Below the pieces are notes generated by a model, which saw only the letters and a program-made list of their open reading frames with translations, searched no databases and had not been told where the DNA came from. From NCBI GenBank assembly GCA_029948255.1, contig JALIZF010001537.1, forward strand, positions 248,001 through 312,000: a stretch of 64,000 bases of DNA. Reading direction: 5' to 3'. This document shows, piece after piece, positions 12,541-23,271 of this stretch. Every line of letters begins with the position of its first letter. The first letter of the stretch is position 1. This DNA comes from Telmatactis stephensoni (Eukaryota; Cnidaria; Anthozoa; Actiniaria; Isophelliidae). The translations under genes and the position numbers were made by a program.

Positions 12541-13520
12541 TACACGACGGATAATCTGTTCACTAGCGTATTATTATTTTTCCACCGACACGTGCCGATT
12601 GCAGAGGAATTTAAATTTCGCGCCTGAATGTTTGGCTGCAATGGGAAATGCGGCTGGACATTCACATATTATCGCGGGCATTAAGTCGGCGAACGAAACG
12701 CTCGTGGCCTATGGGGTTGTCAATTCTTTCCATCTAATCAGGGGGTTTCATAGTCCTCGCATTGTTTTCTACACAGTTTCTCAAATAATACTACTGCTGA
12801 TCTGATGCTTGTATACATGCTAAGAACCACTTCTGATCATAAATTCTAGCATCAAACATGGCGAAATGTAACATTGCTATGAAAAGCATATTTGATGTAC
12901 AAAAGTCAATAGTACAGTCAGTTGGTAATTTACCAACAAGAGTCAGTTTCATTGCCTGCTCAAAGTGAACTTGAACTTGACTACTTGCCGTCAAGCAGCA
13001 AACTTGCATGCGCAACATGTTGCAGGGTCAGCTAGGAATTTGAAAGCTGCAAAAGCAAGTTGCGCACTCTAGCACCTTGACCAGTGGGACACAATTTGGC
13101 AATATCAACCTGTTACAAATTCATTTGTTCATTGCACAAAAGCAATGTAAAACCATCGATTGGGTTGCCGGGCACTCGGAAAGCAAGAGACACTAACTTG
13201 GTTAACTAGGCTTTTCTTGCAACAGTGTGATAAGACTAGCTACACCCAGAAGACATGCGTGAATAGTTTTACATTGCCTTCCTTCCATAATCAGTTGGCC
13301 CTATCAGAGTGATTGCAAAACAAACGTGAAACAAAAACTACAATTAAACAACGTTTGTTTCTGACTTTTTACATTTTTATAGATAGATGTTGTTTAGCAC
13401 TAGATTAAATACCACAAACACTAATTAAACAATGTAGAATTTGAATAATAAGGACAATCTGCAGCCTGCAAGCATGGTTGCCAAAAAGTCGCTGAGAATC
13501 TGAAACGGCCGTCCTAAGCA
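12541..13520. other. Upstream region of the F-box gene, no gene recognised
   Basis: Begins just upstream of the start codon at 12540, so it should contain that gene's promoter. No element or coding segment could be assigned in the rest. Confidence 0.4.
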
Positions 13521-13543
13521 GATTTTCTTCTAGTGGCTAACCT

Positions 13544-14544
13544 GCGCAAAATATTCTTTTTCCAGTTGCTGTTCAACATCTAATCTGGGGGCCAAGACTT
13601 CTGCCCACTCGAGAAGGGCTGAACGAGCAAGCTCCTCCAGGTTTCCAGCCTCTCTCTCCAAGGTCTTCTTTATGCACATTAGTGCTACTAGCTGAGATGT
13701 GCAATTGGGCTGTTGGAAGACTCCCGTCGAAACCTTCCTGAGCATTTTCACTGCCCCATCCACTGGAAAGCCGCACATCCAAGATGTTTGGTGTGAGAGT
13801 GGAGAGCTTTCCCACTGATCTTAATTTGGAGATGACGTAGTCCTGGCAGCCAAGCAGCGAAGACAGTGCGTCCCACATGGTCTTCTTGCATTTTGTTGGG
13901 CTGTTGCCACAATTCCCTCCAGCACTGTGTTGAAAAGACGACAGACCAAAGGTGATAGTTAAGACAATCAACTTTGCAGACGTCTATTTTTTTGATGGTT
14001 TAGGCTGGTTTTGTGGCTGCTTTTAATACAGTTGCATTGTTCTAGTAAGTTGATGTCCTGGAATTGACGATTTGGGAGGATTTGGCAATTTGGGAGGATT
14101 GGTCGAAGCATGAAAGCGATCCCCTACAATGTATCTTCTTGCAGTGTCACTTATTGGGTGGTGCCATTCCTCAAAAGAAAATTCCAGCCTTTTTTTTGGG
14201 GGGGGGAGTACTTCTAGTCAACATGTTGAGGTCACTAAGTTTGGCAAGATCACCTATTAAACAGATTTGAAAGTTAATTCATATTAACCATATATTATTC
14301 AAGATGATTCTATTTTTTTTAGATCTGCTTACCTTTCCTGGCATTTTATTGAGTTCTGGTTTTTTAAAGCACCCTACTGCATCTCCCCAAAGCTATTTAG
14401 CAATTTCTGGAGAATGGTTGTCAATGTGTCGTGCTAGTCCACATGGAGTGTTGCATACAAATATTGTTGGTGGGCACTTTAGGCTCAGGTAAAGATCAGC
14501 TGCATCTCTCACTGATTCTTGTAAAAGTAAGAGTTTTGATGCAG
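13544..14544 (-). pseudogene. Decayed exons of an unrecognised cysteine-containing gene
   Basis: Two minus-strand exon-like blocks. The first, 14544-14333, has a good acceptor and donor and reads SKLLLLQESVRDAADLYL.. PPTIFVCNTPCGLARHI.. with an in-frame TAG after SPEIAK. The second, about 13925-13544, encodes AGGNCGNSPTKC.. GCQDYVISKLRSVG.. in one frame, then moves to another that continues GAVKMLRKVSTGVFQ.. to a donor at the end, so a frameshift lies near 13770. The CNTPCGLARHI motif loosely recalls the NACxxxxH motifs of CxC/KDZ-type transposases, but the match is too weak to name a family. Stop and frameshift indicate a relic. Confidence 0.4.
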
Positions 14545-15354
14545 CTGTACACTAAACATAAAGAAAAGGCAAATTTACAAGTACATTTATTCCACATCAT
14601 AGAAAATAAAGAGCCTAATCAGAAAGCAGTTATAATCTGTATCAAACTGTCCCTTTCCATAAGACCAGCTTCCTCTTCACATGGACACATTTGTCCATAC
14701 TGCATGTTGTGTAGTGGAGTTCACACACTGCACCCCATGGCCCTGTGTCATTGTACACAAACAGATGAACAAAAATGTATTTTTGAGTTGTACTTGATCA
14801 ATATGCAAATTAGGGCGGAGAAAAGTGGGCGGAGAAAGAGAAAGCATTTCTCGCTTGATGATTGGCTGTCATCATATGTAAACAAACAATGATTGGTCAA
14901 AAAATGAGCTGACTTCAAATTGTCCAGAAAGAAAAACTTAGAAATTTTTGAGAACATCCAAAAAAGAAAATCTTCAAACATACATTTTGAATTGAAAAAT
15001 TAAAGTTTTATGAACATTCTATGTTGGTATGCATAAAAGCAGGGACCTTGTTCCTCGCTCTTCTAGAAATTCATAAACTAAATTGTCAGTTTTCGTCTCT
15101 GTCCTGACAACTACGAAATTCATCCCACTGCTTTTTGGAATGAGCACAAAACGTTTTTGAAAACGTACAAGCTAATCGCGAGCTCCGAATTTCGAAAATA
15201 TCTCAGAAAAGTGAAAGCATGTCTTTGTTTTTCTCATGTGAGAACTTACCCTAACATCAAGCAGAGTAATACTTCATTCAACTCGAGGGAGTTTTTGTCT
15301 TCAAAGATTTTTCTGTAATGGCGGCTAATCAAAGGTGTCAATCAGGTGTATGCA

Positions 15355-15505
15355 ACTTTCGCTTAATAAGTGAAAGTGACGTCTTTTTCGCTTATTTTTT
15401 CGCTTAATAAGCGAAAAATGACGTCTTTTTCGCTTATTAAGTGACTTTGACATGTCAAATTTGCTTAATAAGCGAAAAATACGGGCTTTTCACTTAATAA
15501 TCGTT
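15355..15505. repeat. Cluster of palindromic TTCGCTTAATAAGCGAA units
   Basis: At least four copies, perfect or degenerate, of an inverted unit centred on GCTTAATAAGC occur within about 150 bp, alternating with short GACGTCTTTTT-like spacers. Each unit is its own reverse complement. No coding potential. Confidence 0.75.
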
Positions 15506-16220
15506 TTCCGGAATTAAATTGACAGTACAGAATCATTCCTACACCTGTTATAGACAAAATTACAAAGAAAGAACCAGATAACTCAATATTCTAGACTAAA
15601 ACTAGAAACAAGAAATAAACGCTTAAGACCTCAACTAACCAAAACCACACTCTAAAATAATAAATAACCAAAATGAATACCTCTGAGTACTTCTGTCGCC
15701 GCCGCAGGTACGGGAAGAGTGTCATTTCGAGCTTGAACTTCAGATTAAGGTTGTGGAGCTGCAGCAGGTTGTTGGCCAACAGCTTGCTCTACTATAGCCG
15801 GAACGGCTAATGGAGGAGGAGGTTGTTGATCTGCCATCTATTTGCAGTAAAGACGGGTTGCAGAAAAGCAGCATCTCTGACAACAAGTACAACCAAGTGC
15901 ACTGGGACAGACAAATATCCCTTTACATTAATCAATAATCCCCAGGGACCATATTACCATATTCAAATGACTTTTCATAGCTAAGCATTTCTAGGAATTC
16001 TTAGGATTTTACATCAAACTAGCATTTTTATTTCTAAGAATTCCTAAGAATTCCTAGGAATTTCTGTTTTTTTCTTGATGCTAATTTCATTGGGAATTTC
16101 CAGGAATTCATGGCAATTCCCTGTTCAATTACCGTGAAAATTCACACCTCTGTCTTTATTAGAAATTATTAGCAATTCTTATTTCCTATTAAGCCACTCC
16201 CCAAACAAAGAGTAGAGCGA

Positions 16221-16290
16221 ATTATAAATAATAATAATAAATTGCTTGTATAGCACTTATACAAAAATTCTAAGCGCTTGAACACAAAAT
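16221..16290. repeat. Dispersed repeat with (AAT)n and AAGCGCTT
   Basis: An AATAATAATAATAA run followed by a TATAGCACTTATACAA-like segment and AAGCGCTTGA. A better-preserved relative is at about 37450-37525. The pattern is typical of a dispersed retroelement tail in invertebrate genomes; family not identified. Confidence 0.6.
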
Positions 16291-16352
16291 GATAAAATAT
16301 TTTGTGTGGCTTGGCCGTGATGTCTTGGCGGAACCATGCAGTAATTGTTTCC

Positions 16353-17328
16353 TCAGCCTGCTGGCAGACATTTTGGCTGGCTTTGTGCTGGCTGAGCTTT
16401 TCTTGGCAGAGTTCTTTTGGATTTGGTCAGTGGTGGAGCGCTTGATGTGCTCTCACTGCTGCTGCTGGTATCTTCTTCCCATGAAGATGCTTCTTCAACT
16501 CTCTTGCTCGTTTTTCTGTGGCTTCCATGCGATTTTGACTGCTCCACTTAACTCTTTCTTTAGAGTGCTGGAAGACTTTTTGCGGTGGCTTGATACCGCA
16601 TTCACGGTGATCCATTCTAAGAGGCTGTGCATGTTCGAATCTTTCGCGAATTGGCAATGCGAGCCATCTTTGGAATGGGCATTCTGTGCCAAGTGACTTG
16701 GATTGAGAAAGATTACTCTGGCTCCCTTCAGTTGAGAGCAGAGCATTAATAAGGCACTTGATGCGTGGACGCAGTCATCTAGGAACACGTCTAATTCCTT
16801 GTTGTCGCTGATGCACCACTCGAGAATTTTCTGGAAATCTTTGGCCCGTGGTTTTCCTGCCTCTCGGTTCTTGTTGTCAACTCTCTCAAGAGTTGGCAGG
16901 ATTTTCTTAACAAAATTTTTCCAGGATTTTGATGATGCTCTTATGGAGTATGTTCTCAAAATACTGACTGATGACAGGAGGGTTTCACAGACTGTTTCCC
17001 CCATCATTGAGATGCCCATTTCGAGACGGCCAAAGTACTCACAGTTGTAGGGTCTCGTCACGGCCAGCCAATCCTCCTCTCCCGATTTGAGTTCAGGGGC
17101 TCCATAGGACTTGAGCAGCGAATGCAGGAAATGCTGTCATTTGTTGGGAATGGTGTAACGCTGGCTGTAGGGGCTCTTATAGGGTGCCCTTTTACGACTT
17201 TTTTCGCGTTCGCTCGATGCATCTGATGTCATCCTCCTCATTGTTGGCATTATGTTAGTCATTGTGCACATGATTGTTAGACACAATTTGGGAAACGAAA
17301 CACATGAATCATCATCCATCACAAGCAT
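16353..17328 (-). pseudogene. Uncharacterised protein, interrupted by in-frame TGA
   Basis: A minus frame runs from the basic N-terminal part (SSEREKSRKRAPYK, about 17210) to IPNK at 17137, meets a TGA, and continues in the same frame (QHFLHSLLKSYGAPEL..) through VCETLLSSVSILRTY and a helical, Lys-rich region to 16495. From about 16550 a different frame encodes a Ser/Glu-rich then basic tail (SSWEEDTSSSSEST) ending at 16353, so a frameshift or unseen intron is likely. No domain recognised. The single stop in otherwise coherent coding sequence suggests a recent pseudogene. Confidence 0.45.
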
Positions 17329-17329
17329 G

Positions 17330-18328
17330 TTGTTAATGCATGCACATTATTAGTAGCAGCAAACAGAGTTAGAGAATGACATTCAAAATGCTAGTGCATC
17401 CCTTTATAGCTTATTTTTATCTATATACTTATTTGTCTATTTTTAGTTTTTTTATGGATAATTTCAGAGGAATAGTCAACAATAAGCTACATTTTTTGCA
17501 AAAAAAAATTCCAGATCAAGTTCAGTTGTTGTTGTTATAGGAATTATAATTGTTTCTCTACTGTGAATTTTATTCAATTTTCAATTTCTTTCTACTATTC
17601 AAATGCATGTACATATGATGATGCCACTGCTAATTCAAATGCATAAAATGCATACATATATATGGAGACACTCTAAATTCTCAAATTGAGATCTTGAATT
17701 ATAAATTTACAGGTGTGCAGCTAGCCAGTACCTGTTATTTGGAGGCCAAAATGTTAAAACTTACACCTGTGTATCAATTTTCTATTAAAGATTCATCTCT
17801 AGTGCAAATTGTTTGTTTGTCAGTAACGTACCGCATGCCCATAAGTGGCAGAAGTATGAAGTATAAGTGTTGAATGCTGGAGATGGATGAGAAGAAGCTG
17901 CAAACTGTTCCCCAAATTGTCTGCTGTCACTGATAGAGAAAAGAAAACATTTTGTAAACAGTGACGATCAATACAGTAACTTTTATCTTTTTTCTCTCTT
18001 TGGTAAATAGTGTCTGCCCTTTCAACAGGAATCACAGACGTTTGAGACACACCTTGAACAACTGCTTGATTAGCATATCATGCTCTTCTTCTACCAGTTT
18101 AATTCTACATAGCCAGAAAAAAAACTGTCCGTTCTAATATAAGACATTGATTGAAATTTAATGTCTAACCTTTTGAATAATGTCTTTTCTTTTGAGCAAG
18201 AATTTGCAATCATTCTACGTCCAATTTTAAAGTTGACTTCAACATAATAACGGTTGCATAAAAAAATCACATTAAAAATTGCAGCCAAATGATTCATCTT
18301 GATGATGTGGGATTTTCACTTCCCAATT
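17330..18328. other. No gene recognised
   Basis: AT-rich sequence with short spurious ORFs only. Nothing assignable. Confidence 0.4.
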
Positions 18329-18965
18329 TTGCTCATTGATGAAATTTATTTTTGAAATTTATTACAAATTATTTTGTGTTGTTTTGTTTCTTTCTTTTGT
18401 GGCAGGGCACTTGGTTGGGGCATCCTGATTCTTGCACTAATTTTTTAATTTTGTTTTTCACAAAAATCAGTGAGCAGCACTACGCGGGTGCAAGTTTGTA
18501 AAACTTTTAATTTCCCTAGACATTTCGTCTAACTAGCTATAATTGCACCCCCAAAATATTCTTCATTTGAAAACTATGTTCTTCCCTGTGTGGGACATCC
18601 TTTATATAGGTTTCGTTACGTTCCTACTTCCTATACGTAGTTAAGGATATTTAATCTTTAAGTACAGGATTTTAAAACTTTATTGTAAAACTCCCTGAAG
18701 AATTCTACAGAGTTAGATGAAATGCGTAGGAGAATTAAAAGTTTTGCAAACTTGCACCCGTGTAGTTCTGCTCACTGATTTCCAAGAAAAATATTTAGCT
18801 ATTAGGTTCCATGTTGGCTCAGCAGTAATAAAAACTAAAAATTTTACTCATTGATGAAATTAATTTTTAAATTTACTACAAATTATTTTGTTTTGTTTCT
18901 TGCTTTTGTGGCAGGGCACTTGGTTTGGGCATCCTGATTTTTGCATTATTAATTTTTGTCGACAA
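18329..18965. repeat. Direct duplication (~120 bp) flanking a MITE
   Basis: About 18329-18450 and about 18838-18965 share the sequence ATTTTGCTCATTGATGAAAT .. TTTTGTGGCAGGGCACTTGG .. GGCATCCTGATT with few differences. The spacer holds the inverted-repeat element at 18466-18779. Both copies contain a splice-acceptor-like TTTTGTGGCAG, but no exon could be supported. Confidence 0.75.
18466..18779. mobile_element. Non-autonomous DNA transposon with ~70-bp TIRs
   Basis: The left end starts ATCAGTGAGCAG and continues GCGGGTGCAAGTTTGTAAAA to about 18535. The right end (about 18710-18779) is its inverted copy, ending CTGCTCACTGAT. The centre is non-coding. Length about 314 bp. Confidence 0.8.
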
Positions 18966-19549
18966 AAAATCAGAATTACAAAGAATGCTGCCACTAATAC
19001 CGATTTTATAATATCATTTCATTTGGCAAACCTTCACTTGCAGTTCCTTGAAATTGATCTGTCACAAACAATTTTTTTAGCATGAAATCCCTTAAATTAT
19101 AAGAATCAAGCATATGAATGAAAGACATCAATCATCCAGTCAAATTGAACACCAACGCAGTTTTTAAACAGCGCAATATAGAGTATTTATAAAAAGAGAA
19201 GGCACCTAACAGCGTTTGACTGGATCCAGTCCTGGATGTTTCTGTCAACAACAAAACATTATTGCTCTTGTTAGTCTATTAAAAGGTCAAACGTCGTAGT
19301 TCAAGAAGCCAGATTTGATTTGATTTGACCTTGGAACTAAATTTGTTTGGATAGACCTGTTTTGAATTATAATTATTAAGATAAAATGTCCACCCCATAA
19401 ACAGCAACAAACAATAATGAAGTAAATAAAGACCATGGACTCAGTTTTGGGCACAGAGAGAGGTTTAATAATCAAAAGCAAGGCCAACAATACAAAGACA
19501 AACCTCTCTGGCCACCAAAGACCCCCCAAAACTGAGCCCATAGTAATAA

Positions 19550-20400
19550 CTAAGAAATATGCTCTAATGGAGCTTTAATTTTAGAAGCTAATGAAAGCTT
19601 ATCAGCTAAAGACATATCTAGATAACTCTTGTAGATATCCGAAGACCAGTCCCTGAAAACCTGAATAAGCTCCCCAGGAACGCCTACACTAAAGGCCCAT
19701 GAGGTACCTCCCCTGCGAAATGAATGACCTCTAAATGTATTTGGGTTATCTAGCTCAGCTGAGGCCAACTTACGCCGAAAGAACTTGACAAATTGAGACT
19801 TGGTGACAGGAGAGAGCTTCTTGCCGTGCCGACCTGGAACCACAAAGGCTGGACTCTGAGGGCCAGCAGGTAACAGAGTAAACATGTGAATGAAGGCCTG
19901 AACTGGGCACAACGGGGATCCCGGGATAGCTAACAAAGGAATGACTAACTTGCGTCGCCCAAACTGAATCGTCTTAGTCCATCTAAACGTGACTGAAAGG
20001 CTAAATTTAGTGCGCACAATGTCGCCCCTACAAAGATTTCTATGCGGATCAAAAGTACTAAGAACTAATAAAAACTAGATCAACAGCATTAGAAAGGTCA
20101 CTGACTTGAATGATATTGAGCAAAATATGAGGGGTGACTGGGGGGCCTTACTGGGACAGTGCTGAGCTAAACGTTCAATGCCCTTCAAAGTAAGCCGCAG
20201 TTCAGGGGATTTGGTGTGCGGGAACCCAAAACCCGAAAGAATGTGTAAAGATTTTACTCCACTAACGTAATTATGAATAGAAGGAGGAGTTAACCAACTA
20301 CTAAGATATTGGAAATATATACAAATGGTGTCCAGCGAAGCTGGAAGAGGAACTAAATTAAAGTATGTACAGAATGTCAAATAAGTTCTCCACTGTGTCC
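19550..20400 (-). pseudogene. Tyrosine recombinase of the DIRS-like element
   Basis: The C-terminal half (20017-19550) carries the catalytic signature: RGHSFRRGGTSWAF (Arg and His-x-x-Arg) and, about 30 residues on, YKSYLDMS with the likely nucleophilic Tyr. The N-terminal half lies in another frame (20380-20075: YVSGVKSLHILSGF, ELRLTLKGIERL), as in core-binding domains of phage-integrase-type enzymes. A frameshift around 20020-20080 separates them. In DIRS elements this enzyme integrates the circular cDNA in place of an integrase. Confidence 0.8.
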
Positions 20401-20633
20401 TGTGATTTCATGACGTTCCCTCCGCATAAGCAGCACGACGGCTCCTCTTCATTTGTCGACGCAACAACGACAGTTCCCCATCTGTAATAGAATTACAGAG
20501 CATCAGTAAAACAAAACAAGGATGGAGAGATGTGATGTTCTAACAAAGAGGATACCCCATGAAGCGCTTGAAACTCTGCAGCAAAACGCCTGTCGACCAA
20601 ATGCCATTGTGACAGTAGATCAGCTTTTCTGTT

Positions 20634-21947
20634 CTATTCACTAGATAAATGAACAGCCCGTAACTCGCACTCATTAATTGATAAATGAAACCACAACTCT
20701 CTCAGTCCCCTAGCAAGGAGGGGATCCTTTGTCCGTTCAGAATTAAGTGCGTGAACCACAGCTAAATTGTCACAGTGCACTCTAACTCGTAATCCAGACC
20801 AAGTATGACTCCACAGCTGCACCGCGACCAAAATGACTATCAGTTCCAAGTGATGAATAGAAGGGAACTTGTGTAGTATAGCTAAAGGGAATGGCATATG
20901 AAAATACTCATGAGGGGATAAACCACCACATCCAGACAAACAAGCATCAGTCGAGAAGACCGAATCATGTTCAGACCACAAGGATTGTCCAATCACTGAA
21001 ACCCCATTATACACACATAGAAAGCGTTGCCACCATATAATATCCTTACGGAAGTCTGTGTTCAGTTTAATATGGTGATGATTGCGCTGTACACTTCTCA
21101 ATAAATCCAACATTCGAGACAAGAACAAACGGCTCTGCCACACACACTTCGTTACGAAACACAGTTTTCCAATTAATGATTGAAGCTCTCTTTAGTCGCA
21201 GATCGTTTAAGTGTCCACTGTTGCAACAACAATTCAAGTTCCTGAGTGTCAAGTGTCAAACTGCATCCCTAAACAAGTAGCATGTGTTGAGGGAGGACAA
21301 GCTTTCTCTGAAGATTCCTCCAATCCCAGTTCTCGCAGAAGATTACCACAGTAATGAAAGGTAGATTCCGAAGAAGTTGGAGTAGAAAAGGCCATAAAAT
21401 CATCTAGATAACTTATGGCATCATGACCAGCAGTGGCACAGATGTGACAAACTGCAGTTGTAACCCTCTGACAAGCCATGGCAGCCATTCTCAAACCCAT
21501 TGGAAGGACAACATCAAAATATAACACATCGTCCCACTTGTACTCTAAAAGATTATAATCGCCAGTATCAATGGGAAACTGGTGATATGCACGTTTCAAA
21601 TCCCGCTTCGCAATATAACAACCTTGACCATACTGATTGATGCGTTCCACAATGGTATTCACCGATGGATAAGTTAACGGAAGTTCCCTGTTGCCAGCTG
21701 AGATCCAGAATAAGTCGCCGCTCACCAGGGGTGCTCTTTGGAACAGAATTTAAAGGAGAAATAGCCATGTCACTAGCGAAAGGGTTGGAAGAAAAAGGTC
21801 CAATAACGGCACCACACGCTTTTTCTTGTTGGAGATAACTTGAGACCACCGCGGGGAACTGAGTAGCTCCTCGATGATTACAAGAATCACTAACAGGAAA
21901 GGTACTCTTAGAATAGTCCAGCGACCAGCCAAACTCCAAATAGTCAC
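20634..21947 (-). pseudogene. Reverse transcriptase / RNase H of the DIRS-like element
   Basis: RT runs from about 21939 (GAVIGPFSSNPFASD, ERRLILDLS) into a second frame from 21725 (AKRDLKRAYHQFPI, then the catalytic AISYLDDFMAF near 21410), so there is a frameshift near 21720. RNase H follows in a third frame (21143-20634) with FSTDACLSGCGG, HHLELIVILVAVQLW and VHCDNLAVVHALN, the DIRS/gypsy RNase H pattern. Three frames over one domain order show decay after insertion. Confidence 0.85.
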
Positions 21948-22346
21948 AGATTATACTGTCGCTGTAATCCTGTAAATAACGCCGTCAGGAAGTGATGTTA
22001 AGCCGTGATATCACCGGAAGCTGCCGTAATTGAAAGTTATGCTATCCTGTAGCGGAAACTTGCTCATGCATATCAACAAATGTCATGTTATCAAAATCAC
22101 GTACAAAAGTGGAACTGTCACTCCAGAGTCCAGTACAACGGTCATGCGCTGTCGGACATGTCAAGAACTAACAACATCATCATAACATAATTCGTGCACT
22201 GCTGGGAACATAAAGACATTCTCAGATACGGTGTCACAAATTAAACTCGAACAAACGGGTGAACACTTCTCATCATCAGAAATAATACGCCCTTCTGGCA
22301 ATGTCAAGTCCAAATCATATACACTATCAGTACGAACCGACGGTAG

Positions 22347-22930
22347 TCAGGCAGAGTTATTAGGAGCGACATTCTGTTGCTTTAGAGGACAATCCACTGA
22401 TGTCTCGTGATGTTTGACCACAACCCGTTGCTTAGTCCAACAGGTTCCACAAATGTGCTGAAGCCATGTACGCTCATTTCTAATGAGACCATTATGATCT
22501 GAACGATGCGTGCATTTACCACTCTGAAATTCTTTACAAAAGAATGCTCCTCGTGCTTGTGACGACTTCTGCGGGGCTGTGGACTTTTCATTATGCGCAT
22601 CATGCAGGAAACGATTTTCCAACTGCGTAAACGATTGTCCCAATTTAGCGCGTCCCCGCTCTATTTCGCACAATACCGCCGCATGGAAACTCCACACGAT
22701 TTTCCAAGGGAATTGAGTGGCAAGATACATTAAAGAATTGAGATGCTCTAATCGGGCCTCCTTCACTTACGAAGAGATTGTTGTAAGCTTTAAAATCGCC
22801 GTATAACCAGCAACAAATTCCGCAGGCGTGAGATCGTCAAACTGCACGTTCTTACTTACATAAGCAAAACTTAACTCGCTATGCGGCCATAACTGCGGGC
22901 ACACCACACGGTTAGAAATCTTGGCAAGTT
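22347..22930 (-). pseudogene. C-terminal gag part of the DIRS-like element
   Basis: Downstream of the gypsy copy the gag frame resumes (KISNRVVCPQLWPHSEL.. EFVAGYTAILKL), hits a stop near 22770, and continues through QLENRFLHDA to a zinc-knuckle-like motif (FFCKEFQSGKCTH .. HICGTCW), the usual end of DIRS-type gag. The region 22330-21950 holds degraded coding sequence linking gag to RT (acidic patch near 22280). Confidence 0.7.
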
Positions 22931-22950
22931 TGTTTCAAGATGCACACGAG

Positions 22951-23048
22951 TTCGTGGATTCAATGATATGCGCTTTATTGACTAAACGCGTAACTTGATA
23001 TTACAAATAATCATGCATATATAATTACAGGAATTGTGTATTGTAACA
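22951..23048 (-). repeat. 3' LTR of the gypsy element (short)
   Basis: Read on the minus strand it begins TGTTACAATAC after a polypurine tract, contains TTTGTAATATCAAG and CAATAAA, and ends GTGCA. A shorter, diverged direct copy is at 27408-27475. At about 98 bp it is unusually short for a gypsy LTR. Confidence 0.6.
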
Positions 23049-23271
23049 TCTCCACTTTTCTAAACTGAACAAAACACTAAGGCTAAATACTCTAATATGG
23101 TTAAAGCAACTTAAAGTGATATGAAATTTCTGTATGTGATTCCTAATAAAATAATTAATTAAATTCTGATTGTATTGTTCTTTTCCCTAGATCATCATAT
23201 AAAACTGGTTCAAATTTGATTGAAATGTATTTGTCTGTATATCAATGTCTCATTAATCAGTGTATTCCACA

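Larger units (their letters stand above)
14900..16350. other. Mostly non-coding; palindrome cluster and short proline-rich ORF
   Basis: Contains the palindrome cluster listed separately, and a minus-strand ATG at 15837 opening a 30-codon Pro/Ala/Gln-rich frame (starts MADQQPPPPLAVP) that stops at 15745 and resumes in frame after the stop. This could be the damaged start of a retroelement or gene. Around 16000-16090 the AT-rich sequence repeats short CTAGGAATTC-like palindromes. Confidence 0.4.

Noticed and set aside
12503..12805. Plus-strand ORF opposite the start of the F-box gene
   Set aside because: It overlaps the minus-strand coding start and has no recognisable domain; shadow frame plus spacer.
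15355..15505. CRISPR-like array
   Set aside because: Units are short palindromes with irregular spacing in a eukaryotic genome, with no cas genes.
16289..16696. 135-codon plus-strand ORF, Leu/Cys-rich
   Set aside because: Lies opposite the minus-strand reading frame of 16353-17328 and its composition reflects the complementary Ser/Lys-rich codons.
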